Shown here piece by piece: positions 34,756-44,152 of a DNA stretch of 64,000 nt (the first letter of the stretch is position 1; every line of letters begins with the position of its first letter). The notes beneath the pieces were generated by a model. The model was not told the DNA's origin and did not search any database. It worked only from the letters and a program-made list of their open reading frames with translations. The stretch is from assembly GCA_021151825.1 (NCBI GenBank), contig JAGKWQ010000011.1:58610-122609 (forward strand), in the 5' to 3' direction. Both the position numbers and the translations under genes were made by a program. This stretch comes from Cellvibrionaceae bacterium. Its GTDB lineage: Bacteria > Pseudomonadota > Gammaproteobacteria > Pseudomonadales > Cellvibrionaceae.

Positions 34756-36066
34756 TCACTCTTTGCCCAACCCCAGCCATTGATTGACTCCATTCAATCG
34801 CCTTAACAATAAAAACTCCACAATAAGCAGAGCAATTAACGAAATTGCCAGTAACGGTAAGAACATTGCCAATCCGACCGTAATGGCAACTACAGCAAAT
34901 CCGATACGGGCTGGTAATGCAGGGGGAGCACCCAAACCGGCTTCGGGTTTGCGCCTGCGCCATAAAATAAACCCGCTGACACTGATTAAAATTAATCCTG
35001 CACAGGTCAACACACCTAATACCAGATTAAACCAGCCAAACAAATAACCTTCGTGCGCAGCAATACCTACACCAATTGCTTTATCGATCAATTTCTTTTC
35101 AGCAAAACCGGATTGTTTTTCGATATTACCATCGCTACTTATCCATACATCCGCACGTTGCGGGCGATTTTGACTTTGTGATGAGGCCTTCCAACTGTTG
35201 TGATGAGAATTGGCAATACTGAGCTCTACCGGTGCGGCCAATTTTAATTTTTCTGCGCTGGATAAAATCTCTGGCGTTAAATCAAAACTGTCACTGGCTT
35301 GTGCGCGCCAGTGTTGATGTTCCTGTGCGCGACTTTGGGTCCAGTCCTGTTGTACGGGTGCAATTTCAAACGCGCGAACTTCTTTGAGTGCAGCCCCCCA
35401 AACCAGAGCCCAAGGCAAACCAGTAATTAATAAAAACAGTGCAAGCGTTGAAATCCAGATGCCGGTAACGGCGTGCAGGTCGCGCCAGAAAATGCGCTTG
35501 CCTTCGCGCAAGCGCGGATAAATTACGCCAGCCATGCCACTGGCATTGCGCGGCCACCATAAATATAAACCGGTGATAATTAATACAATGGCCCAGCAAG
35601 CGGCGAGTTCCACCAGAATGGATCCGGTTGTGCCCAATAGTAATTCGCCGTGAATAGTTTTGACGATATTCATTAATTGCCAGCTGCTTTCTTGCTTGCC
35701 AACAACACCGCCCGTGTAGGGGTTTACAAATACTTGCCAGTTGCTTTCCGCTTGTACATTAACAAGCACAGCTTCATCAGGGTTTTGCGGGAGGCGATAG
35801 CTGAGAAATTTTCCGTTGGGAATTGAATCAATCGCCGCTTGTATTTGTTCATTAGCAGATAATCGGTCACCACTCACAGGCAAATTATGAAATTGATTTT
35901 CCTGCCAACTTTCGTAATAGGGTTTGAATAAATAAATAGCGCCGGTGATGGAGAGTAAAATAACGAAGGGGATGGAAAAAATGCCGGCGTAGAAATGCCA
36001 GCGCCAGATGGTGCGGTAAAGGGCTCGGCTATTATTGGTATTGGCCAACAGGGTTGATGTATTCAT
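34756..36066 (-). CDS. PepSY-associated TM-helix protein (PiuB-like)
   Basis: A 436-aa inner-membrane protein with four or more TM segments. It begins with the family's typical WRWHFYAGIFSIPFVILLSI, has GAIYLFKPYYESW after the first helix, and shows IVLIITGLYLWWPR and a C-terminal GFILWRRRKP. These proteins accompany TonB-dependent siderophore or heme receptors and probably act as ferric reductases. The receptor gene lies upstream on the same strand. I start at MNTSTLLAN (36066); the longer in-frame ORF runs into the inverted-repeat element at 36088-36195. Confidence 0.85.
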   Translation of the reverse strand: MNTSTLLANTNNSRALYRTIWRWHFYAGIFSIPFVILLSITGAIYLFKPYYESWQENQFHNLPVSGDRLSANEQIQAAIDSIPNGKFLSYRLPQNPDEAVLVNVQAESNWQVFVNPYTGGVVGKQESSWQLMNIVKTIHGELLLGTTGSILVELAACWAIVLIITGLYLWWPRNASGMAGVIYPRLREGKRIFWRDLHAVTGIWISTLALFLLITGLPWALVWGAALKEVRAFEIAPVQQDWTQSRAQEHQHWRAQASDSFDLTPEILSSAEKLKLAAPVELSIANSHHNSWKASSQSQNRPQRADVWISSDGNIEKQSGFAEKKLIDKAIGVGIAAHEGYLFGWFNLVLGVLTCAGLILISVSGFILWRRRKPEAGLGAPPALPARIGFAVVAITVGLAMFLPLLAISLIALLIVEFLLLRRLNGVNQWLGLGKE

Positions 36067-36087
36067 TTTTATACTCACTTCGTAAAC

Positions 36088-36195
36088 GTTTGTTACGAAG
36101 GAACTGTATTTCAAAAACGCATGAATACGTCCCTGTAGCTCCGTGGCGGCATCCATGCCTTTACGGTTTTGAAATACAGTTCCTTCGCAACAAAC
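36088..36195. repeat. 108-bp inverted-repeat element between receptor and PepSY-TM genes
   Basis: Arms of 29 bp at 36088-36116 and 36167-36195 pair with one mismatch; the inner 21 bp are perfect (CGAAGGAACTGTATTTCAAA and one further A). A 50-bp spacer holds the block GCCGCCACGGAGCTACAGGG on the minus strand, which resembles interspersed repeats of marine gammaproteobacteria. It would fold into a long hairpin in the operon mRNA. It looks like a REP/MITE-type element, but copies elsewhere in the genome cannot be seen from here. Confidence 0.75.
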
Positions 36196-36224
36196 TCAGA
36201 TCGTAGTAATTTTGTATGTTTATT

Positions 36225-38594
36225 TTACAAATCGTAAGAAAGACTCAAGTAATAACTTCTACCCGGCCATGGGTGTGCGACATAACTTTCTTCGTTGGTT
36301 AAGTTATCGATACCAAAACTGACTTCAAGTTCATCGGTAAAATCAAAACTGGTTTTAGCGCCGAAACGCGTGTAGCCATCTTGCGCGCCCATGACTTGCT
36401 CTGCGGTGTCAGTGTTATCCAGGCGGCCAAAGCTTTTATCGGCGTATTGCACGTTTGCGCTTACATCCCAACGATCACTTACGTGGTAAGTGGCCATTAA
36501 ATTACTGCGCCAGCGCGGCATGCGCGGGTAATCGTTGCCTTCGATACTTTTAATATTGACCGGGTTATTGGCTTCTACCGTAGAGTTGTCGGTGATAATT
36601 GATTTGGTGTAGGCGATATTGAAACGCAAATCCAATTGCGGAACAAATAAACCGTAGCGGTTTAAAATTAATTCCACGCCGTCAGTTTCCACTTCATCGA
36701 CCGATGAAAATGTAGTGACCGAGGGCACAGTAGAACCGCTGGGTAAAAATGTGGTTTGTGATTCAATGGCATCTTGAATGGTTTCAGTGAAAATATTCAC
36801 TCGCGCATAACCGGCAGTGAATTCACGTTCAAACATTAAATTGTGGTGCAAACCATTTTCCGGTTTTAAATCCGGGCGCGCTTGTACAACAGAGGAATAA
36901 TTCTGGCTTTGGGTAAATAATTCTTCCACTACCGGAAAACGATAGGCTTTTGCAAGTGAGTAGCGAACCAACCAGTTTTCACCGGGAATGTAGCCGACAG
37001 AAAATTTAGGGGAGAATTGATTGCGATCTGCATCCGCCACTTTTACCAGATCAAATTCCGGCGTGCTGGCGACATCTTTGCTGAAGTAACCATTTTTACT
37101 TTCCCATTGCTCATAGCGGCCACCCAATGCCAGATTCCAGCGTTTGTTAATATCCCAATTCATTTGGGCATAGGCAGCGGTAATATTGGTTTCACCACCG
37201 GAGCGGCTGGTGAAACCAGTGTTGTCACCCTGTTTCCATTTTGCCGAATTAAAGACATCCAAATTTAATTCATAGGCTTCGTAGCGCGCGCCGGTAATTA
37301 ATTCAATGCCGTCAATGCCAAAATCGCTGAATACAAATTTTCCTTCCAGCGTTTGCCAACCGGTATCGTCGTAATCAGTGGTTTGGCCGCGACCAGCAAA
37401 TAATGGATCTTGCAAGGAATGGCTGGATGCACGACTGTTATCTTCCAGAATACGGAAGTCGCTGATGTTAGCCTCAAAGCGTGTGGATTCTGTGAGTTTG
37501 CCTTTAATGCGCAAGCCGGTAGATAAACTGCGACGATCCAGTTCGCTCGCGCCCAAACGCGAACCGGGAACAGAGATCCATAAATTATTTTCAGTAAAGT
37601 TGCCGGACCACACCGTGTTGCCCTGCGCATTTTTAATGTAACTGTTAGGTGATGAGCGCAAGGTATTACGATCTTCATACGCGAGATTTAATAGCGTCGA
37701 CCAATCGCCAAAGTCATAACCCAATTTAATTTTGTAATTGTCGGTTGTCGCCTGCTCAACACCAGTATCACCAAAATAATAAGCGGGTTTGCCGAATACA
37801 TCTTTGTCAGTAATTAAACCGGTGATGGGTGTGGCGCTGGCAAATTGTTGCTGGACTTTAGTGTCGCTGTGATTTTTATCCTGGTCAAAATAATAAGACT
37901 GCGGCTGACTATCGTTTTCCAAACGATTGTAAGAAAAATACACACTCAAATCGCCAAGCTTGTCACCGTATGAAAAAAATGTTTTGTAGCCGTTGAGTTG
38001 ATCATCAAAACCATAGCCGGAAAAATCTTGCGAAAAATAATCCAGGTCCACATGCACTTCGCGCGTTTGTGGAATCGCGGTTTCGATTAACACCACCCCA
38101 CCAATGGAATTGCCGCTGTATTCCGCAGAGAAAGGGCCGTAGAGAATTTCCACTTGTGCAATTTCGCTCGCGCTCACCATGGTCCAACGCGGCGCCCCGC
38201 TCCAGCGGGTTTGCAATAAATAATGCAGCGGCACACCGTCGGCAAATACCATGGAACGCGCAGTGGCAAACATATTAGATCCACGCAGACCGAGGGTGCC
38301 GTTGGAGTCGCCGATATAGCGTTTGCGGATGACGATACTGGGTTCGTATTTCACTAGATCTTCGGTGGTGGAGGCGTTGATTGCCACCATATCTTCCTGT
38401 GTTAATACGCTGGAGGGATTGGTGTAGCCGGCGCTGGCACTATCGCGCGCTTCGCCCCATACGGTTACCACTTCAATTTGCGGGTTTTTCGCGCTCTTTT
38501 TTTTCAGGACTTCGTCGTGCGCAAAGGCCGCCCCCGAAAGATTGGCCAGTGCAATTGCCGTCGCCATTGCCGTTACTTCGGTTAACCGTCTCAC
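36225..38594 (-). CDS. TonB-dependent outer-membrane receptor
   Basis: A 789-aa receptor with a signal peptide ending near residue 25 (GAAFA). The plug domain (about 40-160) contains NASTTEDLVKYEPSIVIRKR, LRGSNMF and VEILYGPFSAEYSGNSIGGVV, all standard. A 22-strand barrel follows and ends in LSLSYDL with the terminal aromatic/hydrophobic pattern. The TonB box may be the VVTVWG stretch near residue 42. The PepSY-TM gene follows, so iron-siderophore or copper-chelate uptake is likely. A GACAA-A-TTGTC palindrome (38666-38676) lies ~72 bp upstream of the ATG. The ligand is unknown. Confidence 0.9.
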   Translation of the reverse strand: MRRLTEVTAMATAIALANLSGAAFAHDEVLKKKSAKNPQIEVVTVWGEARDSASAGYTNPSSVLTQEDMVAINASTTEDLVKYEPSIVIRKRYIGDSNGTLGLRGSNMFATARSMVFADGVPLHYLLQTRWSGAPRWTMVSASEIAQVEILYGPFSAEYSGNSIGGVVLIETAIPQTREVHVDLDYFSQDFSGYGFDDQLNGYKTFFSYGDKLGDLSVYFSYNRLENDSQPQSYYFDQDKNHSDTKVQQQFASATPITGLITDKDVFGKPAYYFGDTGVEQATTDNYKIKLGYDFGDWSTLLNLAYEDRNTLRSSPNSYIKNAQGNTVWSGNFTENNLWISVPGSRLGASELDRRSLSTGLRIKGKLTESTRFEANISDFRILEDNSRASSHSLQDPLFAGRGQTTDYDDTGWQTLEGKFVFSDFGIDGIELITGARYEAYELNLDVFNSAKWKQGDNTGFTSRSGGETNITAAYAQMNWDINKRWNLALGGRYEQWESKNGYFSKDVASTPEFDLVKVADADRNQFSPKFSVGYIPGENWLVRYSLAKAYRFPVVEELFTQSQNYSSVVQARPDLKPENGLHHNLMFEREFTAGYARVNIFTETIQDAIESQTTFLPSGSTVPSVTTFSSVDEVETDGVELILNRYGLFVPQLDLRFNIAYTKSIITDNSTVEANNPVNIKSIEGNDYPRMPRWRSNLMATYHVSDRWDVSANVQYADKSFGRLDNTDTAEQVMGAQDGYTRFGAKTSFDFTDELEVSFGIDNLTNEESYVAHPWPGRSYYLSLSYDL

Positions 38595-38704
38595 CGGATT
38601 GCCCCTTCATCATATTTTTAGGATTTTGGGCAGCAGGGTAGGATTTTTAACGCCAACGCAACAGTGACAAATTGTCGCAGGGGATGCGATATCCCCTCAG
38701 TAAA

Positions 38705-39295
38705 TCAATCCAGCCAGCGACGCATCGCTGGAACATGGGAGGGATTTGCGCGCAGGTCTTCCAGATGATCGCCCACCAGCTCCGGGCAATTCGGCAATGG
38801 AGCTATGCGCAATAAGTATTCCTTGGGAGGACGGTGTTGATTGCGAATCATGGGAGTTACAAACGATTTGATGGGAATGGCGCCTATATCGCGGGCAAAG
38901 CTATCAAACAATGACCAGGACACTGTGTTCTTAATAGCGATCGCCGTAACCATGCGCGTGCAGTGAACGCTGTAGGGCTGATCAACCAACCAATGCAGCA
39001 TATGTTTACCCAAGCCGTGCTCACGCCAGTGTTGGGCAACAACAACTTGCCACACAAATAAGGTATGCGGTTCACTGGGTGGGCAATAGGCGGAGACAAA
39101 CCCAACCAGATCATCATCCACAAACGCGGCAACAGACGTTTTGGCGAAGTGACTGCATTGCAACAAGGTACATTGCACGGAATTGCCATCGAGTAAGGGG
39201 GTTGTGGCGAGCAGGCGATCCAGGTCATCGCCATCAGTGGGGAGCGGGTGGCGCAATTCAATCTTATCGAACAAAAGATCGTTTCTGGCGTTCAT
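38705..39295 (-). CDS. EctA-like acetyltransferase (GNAT fold)
   Basis: A 196-aa GNAT protein. LRHPLPTDGDDLDRLLATTPLLDGNS, CSHFAKTSVAA and LFVWQVVVAQHWREHGLGKHML follow the diaminobutyrate acetyltransferase (EctA) pattern; the last stretch is the acetyl-CoA site. Start: ATG at 39295, with GGAGG 5 nt upstream; an ATG 12 nt earlier overlaps that site. No ectB, ectC or ectD is adjacent, so it is an orphan and may acetylate another diamine, for example making gamma-acetyldiaminobutyrate as an osmolyte. A short AGGGGAT/ATCCCCT hairpin (38679-38697) follows the gene. Confidence 0.75.
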   Translation of the reverse strand: MNARNDLLFDKIELRHPLPTDGDDLDRLLATTPLLDGNSVQCTLLQCSHFAKTSVAAFVDDDLVGFVSAYCPPSEPHTLFVWQVVVAQHWREHGLGKHMLHWLVDQPYSVHCTRMVTAIAIKNTVSWSLFDSFARDIGAIPIKSFVTPMIRNQHRPPKEYLLRIAPLPNCPELVGDHLEDLRANPSHVPAMRRWLD

Positions 39296-39557
39296 GTAAA
39301 CCTCCATACAGCGTCTTTGTCTACACAGATGCAGACTTTCAGATCACATAGTTATCATTCATAAATTATAGGCGGGAAGTTCCGACCCCCGATTCTTGCC
39401 CGGGGTTCCCCATCTTTACATTTCCTGATTAATCCTCTTGCCGAAGCCATCAAATTGGCAATTATGGGCGCCATTCATCAAAACATCACAGAAACGTCTA
39501 AATCCCGCCATGGCATCGTAACAATCATTTCCTAATCTCTTCACTCAATACCCAAAC

Positions 39558-39582
39558 CAGATTAGCCAAACAAACAGATTAG
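39558..39582 (+). repeat. Short direct repeat upstream of the nuclease gene
   Basis: Two copies of CAGATTAG, 17 bp apart, end 10 nt before the nuclease ATG. They could be a regulator site or chance. Confidence 0.25.
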
Positions 39583-39592
39583 GGAGTTCTCC

Positions 39593-42100
39593 ATGAAGTT
39601 CATGTTCCGCCAACCTTTGGCACTTGCCATTGCCAGCCTTTGCGCATTACCCGCCAGTGCTGATTTATATTTTTCCGAATACATCGAAGGTAGCAGCAAC
39701 AATAAAGCGCTGGAGATTTATAACAGCAGCAGCGCTGCGGTTAACCTGAGCAATTACAAAGTGGAGATGTACTTCAACGGCAGTAATAGCGCCGGTTTGA
39801 CGATTCCCCTCACCGGCAGCATCCCGGCACAAGGCGTGTTTGTGCTGGCCCATGGCAGTGCCAATGCAACGATCCTTGCTGCGGCCAACCAAACCAACAG
39901 CGCAGGCTGGTACAACGGTGACGATGCAGTCGTGCTGAAAAACGGCAACACGATTATTGATAGCATCGGCCAGATTGGTGTGGACCCTGGTACCGAATGG
40001 GGTACAGGCTTAACCAGCACTGCTGATAATACCTTGCGTCGTAAAACATCAGTCACTACGGGCGACACCAACGCCAGCAACGCATTTGACCCAAGTGTTG
40101 AGTGGGACGGTTACGCGCAAGATACCTTCGATCACCTCGGCACCTATCAAGGCAGCACCAATGGTGGTGGCAATACTGGTGGCGGTGGCGAGACCGGTAG
40201 CTGCGGGCAAGCCGCAACCTTGATCAGCAGTGTCCAGGGCGCGGGCGCTAACAGCCCATTACTCGGCAATAACGTCAGCATTGAAGGCGTAGTTGTTGCT
40301 GATTTCCAAAACTCCGATCAACTCGGCGGATTTTTTGTGCAGGAAGAGGATGCACAAGCCGATGGTAATTCACAAACGTCTGAAGGTATTTATATTTCAA
40401 GCACAACGGCCGTTGCGATTGGTGATCGTGTACGCGTGAGCGGTACTGTTGCCGAAACCTTTGGCTTAACGCAACTATCCAGCACCACAGTCACTGTATG
40501 TGCGAGTGGTCAAACGCTGCCAACACCGGCAACCATTTCGTTGCCCGTAAGTTCTCTCAATGCGTTTGAAGCGATTGAAGGAATGTCTGTAGCGATTGCA
40601 CAAACACTGACGGTTAATGAAACCTATCAATTAGGTCGTTACGGACAAGTGCTACTCGCCAATGGCCGTTTGCAACAGCCAACCAACGTTGCTGAACCCG
40701 GCGCTGCGGCCAATACATTGCAAGCGCAAAATAATTTGAATAAATTAATGCTGGACGATGCCAGTAATATTCAAAACCCTGATCCGGTAATTTTCCCGGC
40801 ACCGGGATTGTCTGCAGAAAACACCTTGCGCAGTGGCGATACAGTAGCGAATTTGCGCGGTGTAATTACCTATGATTTTGGTATCTATCGCATTCTACCT
40901 ACCAGCGCGCCGAACTTCGTTCACACCAACTCACGTCCACTGGCCCCTATCGCCGATTCAAGTGCGAATTTAAAAATCGCCAGCTTCAACGTGTTGAACT
41001 TCTTTAACGGTAATGGCACCGGCGGCGGATTCCCTACCGCACGCGGTGCAAATACAGCGGTAGAATTTGCACGGCAAAAAACCAAAATTGTTAGTGCACT
41101 CGTTGGCTTGAATGCCGATGTGATTGGCGTTATCGAAATCGAAAACGATGGTTACAGCACCACCAGCGCAATCGCCGAATTAGCGTCTGCATTAAATAGC
41201 GCCACTGGCACCAGCGTGTGGAAATTTGTAAATCCCGGCGTAAACAAAATTGGTACCGATGAAATTGCCGTTGGGTTTATTTATCGCAGCGATAAAGCCA
41301 CTGCCATCGGCAAAACAGCGATCCTGGATTCCAGTGTTGATTCGCAATTTATCGATAATAAAAATCGTCCGGCATTAGCGCAAAGCTTCCGTGTGAACAG
41401 CAACCGCGCTATCGCCACCGCTGTCGTAAACCATTTCAAATCCAAAGGTTCGGATTGTAATGACATTGGCGACCTGGATATCGGCGATGGCCAGGGCAAT
41501 TGCAATATCACCCGCACCAAAGCAGCAACGGCATTGGTGAGATGGCTGGGTACTAACCCTACCGGAGTGAATGATCGTGATTATTTAATCATCGGCGACT
41601 TGAATGCGTACGCCAAAGAAAATCCTATCACTCAAATACTCAATGGTGGATACACCGATTTGATTCGTAAATTTGGCGGCGATGAAGCTTATTCTTATGT
41701 ATTTGATGGCCAGGCCGGCTATCTCGACCACGGCCTCGCCAGCAATGCATTAACGCCGCAAGTATTGTTCGCGGCGGATTGGCATATCAACGCTGATGAA
41801 CCAATTAGCCTGGATTACAACACAGAATTTAAATCTTCTGCGCAAATTAACAGCTTCTATTCACCAGATGCATATCGCTCATCTGACCATGATCCACTGG
41901 TTGTTTCATTGAATCTGGTGCTGGATCTGGATGGCGACGGCGACGTGGATAAAAACGATGTGCAATTAGTGACTAACGCACGCGGGGTAACACCAACTGC
42001 ATTTGACCAGCGCGATGTCAATGGCGATGGCGTTATCAATGCACTCGATGCGCGCGCACTCACTGCACAATGTACTCGCACCGGTTGTGCGACCAATTAA
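39593..42100 (+). CDS. Extracellular nuclease (ExeM/NucH-like) with lamin-tail and dockerin-like domains
   Basis: An 835-aa secreted DNase. Signal peptide to about residue 23 (PASA). A lamin-tail domain (about 24-185) opens LYFSEYIEGSSNNKALEIYN. A Gly-rich linker (about 190-205) and an OB-like region follow. The endonuclease/exonuclease/phosphatase domain (about 460-770) has LKIASFNVLNFF, VIGVIEIEND, DYLIIGDLNAYAKE and SSDHDPLVVSL, so its catalytic residues look intact. The C-terminus carries two EF-hand-like Ca2+ loops (DLDGDGDVDKND and DVNGDGVINALDARAL) in dockerin arrangement. It probably degrades extracellular DNA. The next gene encodes a cohesin-like protein, hinting at surface tethering. 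Confidence 0.88.
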   Translation: MKFMFRQPLALAIASLCALPASADLYFSEYIEGSSNNKALEIYNSSSAAVNLSNYKVEMYFNGSNSAGLTIPLTGSIPAQGVFVLAHGSANATILAAANQTNSAGWYNGDDAVVLKNGNTIIDSIGQIGVDPGTEWGTGLTSTADNTLRRKTSVTTGDTNASNAFDPSVEWDGYAQDTFDHLGTYQGSTNGGGNTGGGGETGSCGQAATLISSVQGAGANSPLLGNNVSIEGVVVADFQNSDQLGGFFVQEEDAQADGNSQTSEGIYISSTTAVAIGDRVRVSGTVAETFGLTQLSSTTVTVCASGQTLPTPATISLPVSSLNAFEAIEGMSVAIAQTLTVNETYQLGRYGQVLLANGRLQQPTNVAEPGAAANTLQAQNNLNKLMLDDASNIQNPDPVIFPAPGLSAENTLRSGDTVANLRGVITYDFGIYRILPTSAPNFVHTNSRPLAPIADSSANLKIASFNVLNFFNGNGTGGGFPTARGANTAVEFARQKTKIVSALVGLNADVIGVIEIENDGYSTTSAIAELASALNSATGTSVWKFVNPGVNKIGTDEIAVGFIYRSDKATAIGKTAILDSSVDSQFIDNKNRPALAQSFRVNSNRAIATAVVNHFKSKGSDCNDIGDLDIGDGQGNCNITRTKAATALVRWLGTNPTGVNDRDYLIIGDLNAYAKENPITQILNGGYTDLIRKFGGDEAYSYVFDGQAGYLDHGLASNALTPQVLFAADWHINADEPISLDYNTEFKSSAQINSFYSPDAYRSSDHDPLVVSLNLVLDLDGDGDVDKNDVQLVTNARGVTPTAFDQRDVNGDGVINALDARALTAQCTRTGCATN

Positions 42101-42132
42101 GAAAATAGATGTAAGGTTTTCAGGAGATAAAC

Positions 42133-42735
42133 ATGAAACAGTTAAGAAAATTTTTAGTATCGCTGGCAGTATTGTTTTCAGTGGATGCCTCAGCAATCAG
42201 CATCGATTTAATGGCTGATCACAGCAGCATAGCTACCGGTGGTACTGTCGCCGTGCAAGCAAAAATCAGTGGTCTGAATGATAGTGGTGCGCCATCGCTT
42301 GGCGTTTATGATCTGGATTTTAATTTTGATAGCAGTTTATTCAGCTTCAAAAATTTGATCTGGGGCGATAGTGATAAAGGCAATCAACTGGACCTTAATG
42401 GTTTTGGCAGTTTGCAATCCAGTAATATTTCAACCGGTAGCATTAATTTGTTTGAACTGTCATTCGATGGCGCCGATAGTTTGAATGCATGGCAAGCCGG
42501 CGAATTTACGCTGTTCACGCTGGTCTTTGATGCCATCGCTATCGGCACTGGCAATTTCTCCCTGAACATTCATGACCTCGGCGATGCCGATGCTAACGCG
42601 TTAACAGCAAGTGTTGGTAACACGCAAGTCGTGGTGGGTTCCGTTCAGGTTTCAGAACCATCCAACTGGTTACTGTTGTTAGGTGCACTGTCGGTTCTCA
42701 TGCTGCGCGCACGCGCATCCCAATCTGCAAAATAG
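42133..42735 (+). CDS. Cohesin-like exported protein with PEP-CTERM-type C-terminus
   Basis: A 200-aa protein. The signal peptide ends near residue 21 (DASA). The mature domain (about 22-165) has the cohesin-like beta pattern: a first strand with a glycine-led turn (IATGGTVAVQAKISGL), GVYDLDFNFDSSLFSF, then FTLFTLVFDAIAIGTGNFSL and HDLGDADANALT. The C-terminus SEPSNWLLLLGALSVLMLRARA is a PEP-CTERM-like anchor with Ser for the first Pro. It lies 32 nt after the dockerin-tailed nuclease, in the same operon and with CAGGAG before its ATG. Binding between the two is inferred. Confidence 0.7.
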   Translation: MKQLRKFLVSLAVLFSVDASAISIDLMADHSSIATGGTVAVQAKISGLNDSGAPSLGVYDLDFNFDSSLFSFKNLIWGDSDKGNQLDLNGFGSLQSSNISTGSINLFELSFDGADSLNAWQAGEFTLFTLVFDAIAIGTGNFSLNIHDLGDADANALTASVGNTQVVVGSVQVSEPSNWLLLLGALSVLMLRARASQSAK

Positions 42736-42745
42736 TTGCATAAAA

Positions 42746-42798
42746 AAATGCCCTGTAAGACCAGCACGTTGTGTTGTTTTTACAGGGCATTTCTATTT
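42746..42798 (+). terminator. Intrinsic terminator after the cohesin-like gene
   Basis: A perfect 13-bp stem (AAATGCCCTGTAA / TTACAGGGCATTT), 21-nt loop, then CTATTTTTT. Confidence 0.85.
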
Positions 42799-43083
42799 TT
42801 TGCCATCGAACATCAGTACCAATCCGGCTTTCTGCCATCAAATATTCCATCACTGTTCAATTCATCATTTTGCTGCACAAGAGTTGCGCAAAAAATTATC
42901 AGTTGCGTAGCAACTCGCACCTGAAAAGCAGCAAATCTTTTTTTTAATAATCCAACCCCATCACACAATTTTACTTTTGCAGATAAATTCGGCGCCGCAA
43001 TGTCACTTCGCGGCATTTTTATTAAACAGAGGCGCAACTCTTGCTTAAAAATTGGCGAATGTTAAATCTGCGAGGGGCACAGC

Positions 43084-44121
43084 ATGGATATCAAGCGTCT
43101 ATCGGCACTGGATGGCTTACGAGGCATAGCGGCAATAGCCGTTGCCTGCTTCCATTATTTCTATCATTACCACCATGAATATGGCCACAGTTTTGACGTA
43201 CCGGAATGGGTAAAAGTTGGCTACTTCGGGGTACATTTATTTTTTCTGGTGAGCGGTTTTGTTATTTTCTGGACGCTTTCACGCAGCAATACCGCCTCAA
43301 CATTTATCTGGTCGCGTTTCTCGCGCCTGTTTCCGGTGTATTGGGTTGCAGTCACCATCACATTTATTGTGATCAACACAATTGGCCCTGCTGACCGACA
43401 TGTTTCCGCAGGCGAATTGCTGGTGAATTACACCATGCTACAAGGCTATCTCGGTGTGCCACATGTCGATGGTGTTTACTGGACGCTGACACTCGAATTG
43501 TCGTTTTATTTCTGGATGCTAATGCTGATGTTGTTCGGGCAACTACAACGCATTGAATATTGGTTATTAGGATGGATCGGCATTGCGATACTTGTTCAAG
43601 CCAGCGGGCTGAATGAAATGCTGCCCATGCGAGTTAAATTTGTATTACTGCTGGATTATATCGGGCTCTTTGCGGCAGGCATTTGTTTTTATCGCATTAA
43701 ATCCGGCAGCGGTAATCGGCTCAGCTATGCGGTGATCGCCGCATCCATCGCCAGCGCATTTGTTGCTTATCCGGTGGAGTTTGCTTTATTGATCGCGGGT
43801 TGGCATGCGCTGTTTTATCTGGCTGTTTCCGGCAAGTTAAATATATTTGCCAGCAAACCCTTTGTATTTATGGGCACAATTTCCTACTCGTTTTATTTGA
43901 TCCACCAGAATATTGGCTACACCATTATTAACTGGGGTTACCAACTCAAGGCATCACCATTTATCAGCATAGCGATAGCATTTATGTTAGCGCTTTTCCT
44001 TGCCGTAGCACTGACATTTTTAGTTGAAAAACCGGCGATGAAATATTTGCGCAAACTGGATTTATCGTCTTTTAGCGCGCAAAAAATCATGTCCAAAGTG
44101 GGCTTGCGCAGCAGCCGTTAA
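43084..44121 (+). CDS. Acyltransferase family 3 membrane protein (OafA-like)
   Basis: A 345-aa polytopic protein with about ten TM helices. It opens with the family signature LSALDGLRGIAAIAVACFHY, whose His is catalytic, and shows FLVSGFVIFW, then RFSRLFPVYWVAV and, later, SYSFYLIHQNIGY. These enzymes add acetyl or other acyl groups to LPS, peptidoglycan or exopolysaccharide. It stands alone with its own ribosome site (GAGGGG) and has no sugar-modifying gene next to it, so the acceptor is unknown. Confidence 0.88.
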   Translation: MDIKRLSALDGLRGIAAIAVACFHYFYHYHHEYGHSFDVPEWVKVGYFGVHLFFLVSGFVIFWTLSRSNTASTFIWSRFSRLFPVYWVAVTITFIVINTIGPADRHVSAGELLVNYTMLQGYLGVPHVDGVYWTLTLELSFYFWMLMLMLFGQLQRIEYWLLGWIGIAILVQASGLNEMLPMRVKFVLLLDYIGLFAAGICFYRIKSGSGNRLSYAVIAASIASAFVAYPVEFALLIAGWHALFYLAVSGKLNIFASKPFVFMGTISYSFYLIHQNIGYTIINWGYQLKASPFISIAIAFMLALFLAVALTFLVEKPAMKYLRKLDLSSFSAQKIMSKVGLRSSR

Positions 44122-44152
44122 ATGTATAACGACTGCTGCAAAACGGGAGGCG

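Noticed and set aside
38666..38676. Fur box upstream of the TonB receptor
   Set aside because: GACAA-A-TTGTC is a palindrome but does not match the GATAAT-type Fur repeat; mentioned only as an unassigned palindrome.
39308..39592. Pho box upstream of the extracellular nuclease
   Set aside because: No pair of CTGTCAT-like repeats at 11-bp spacing was found.
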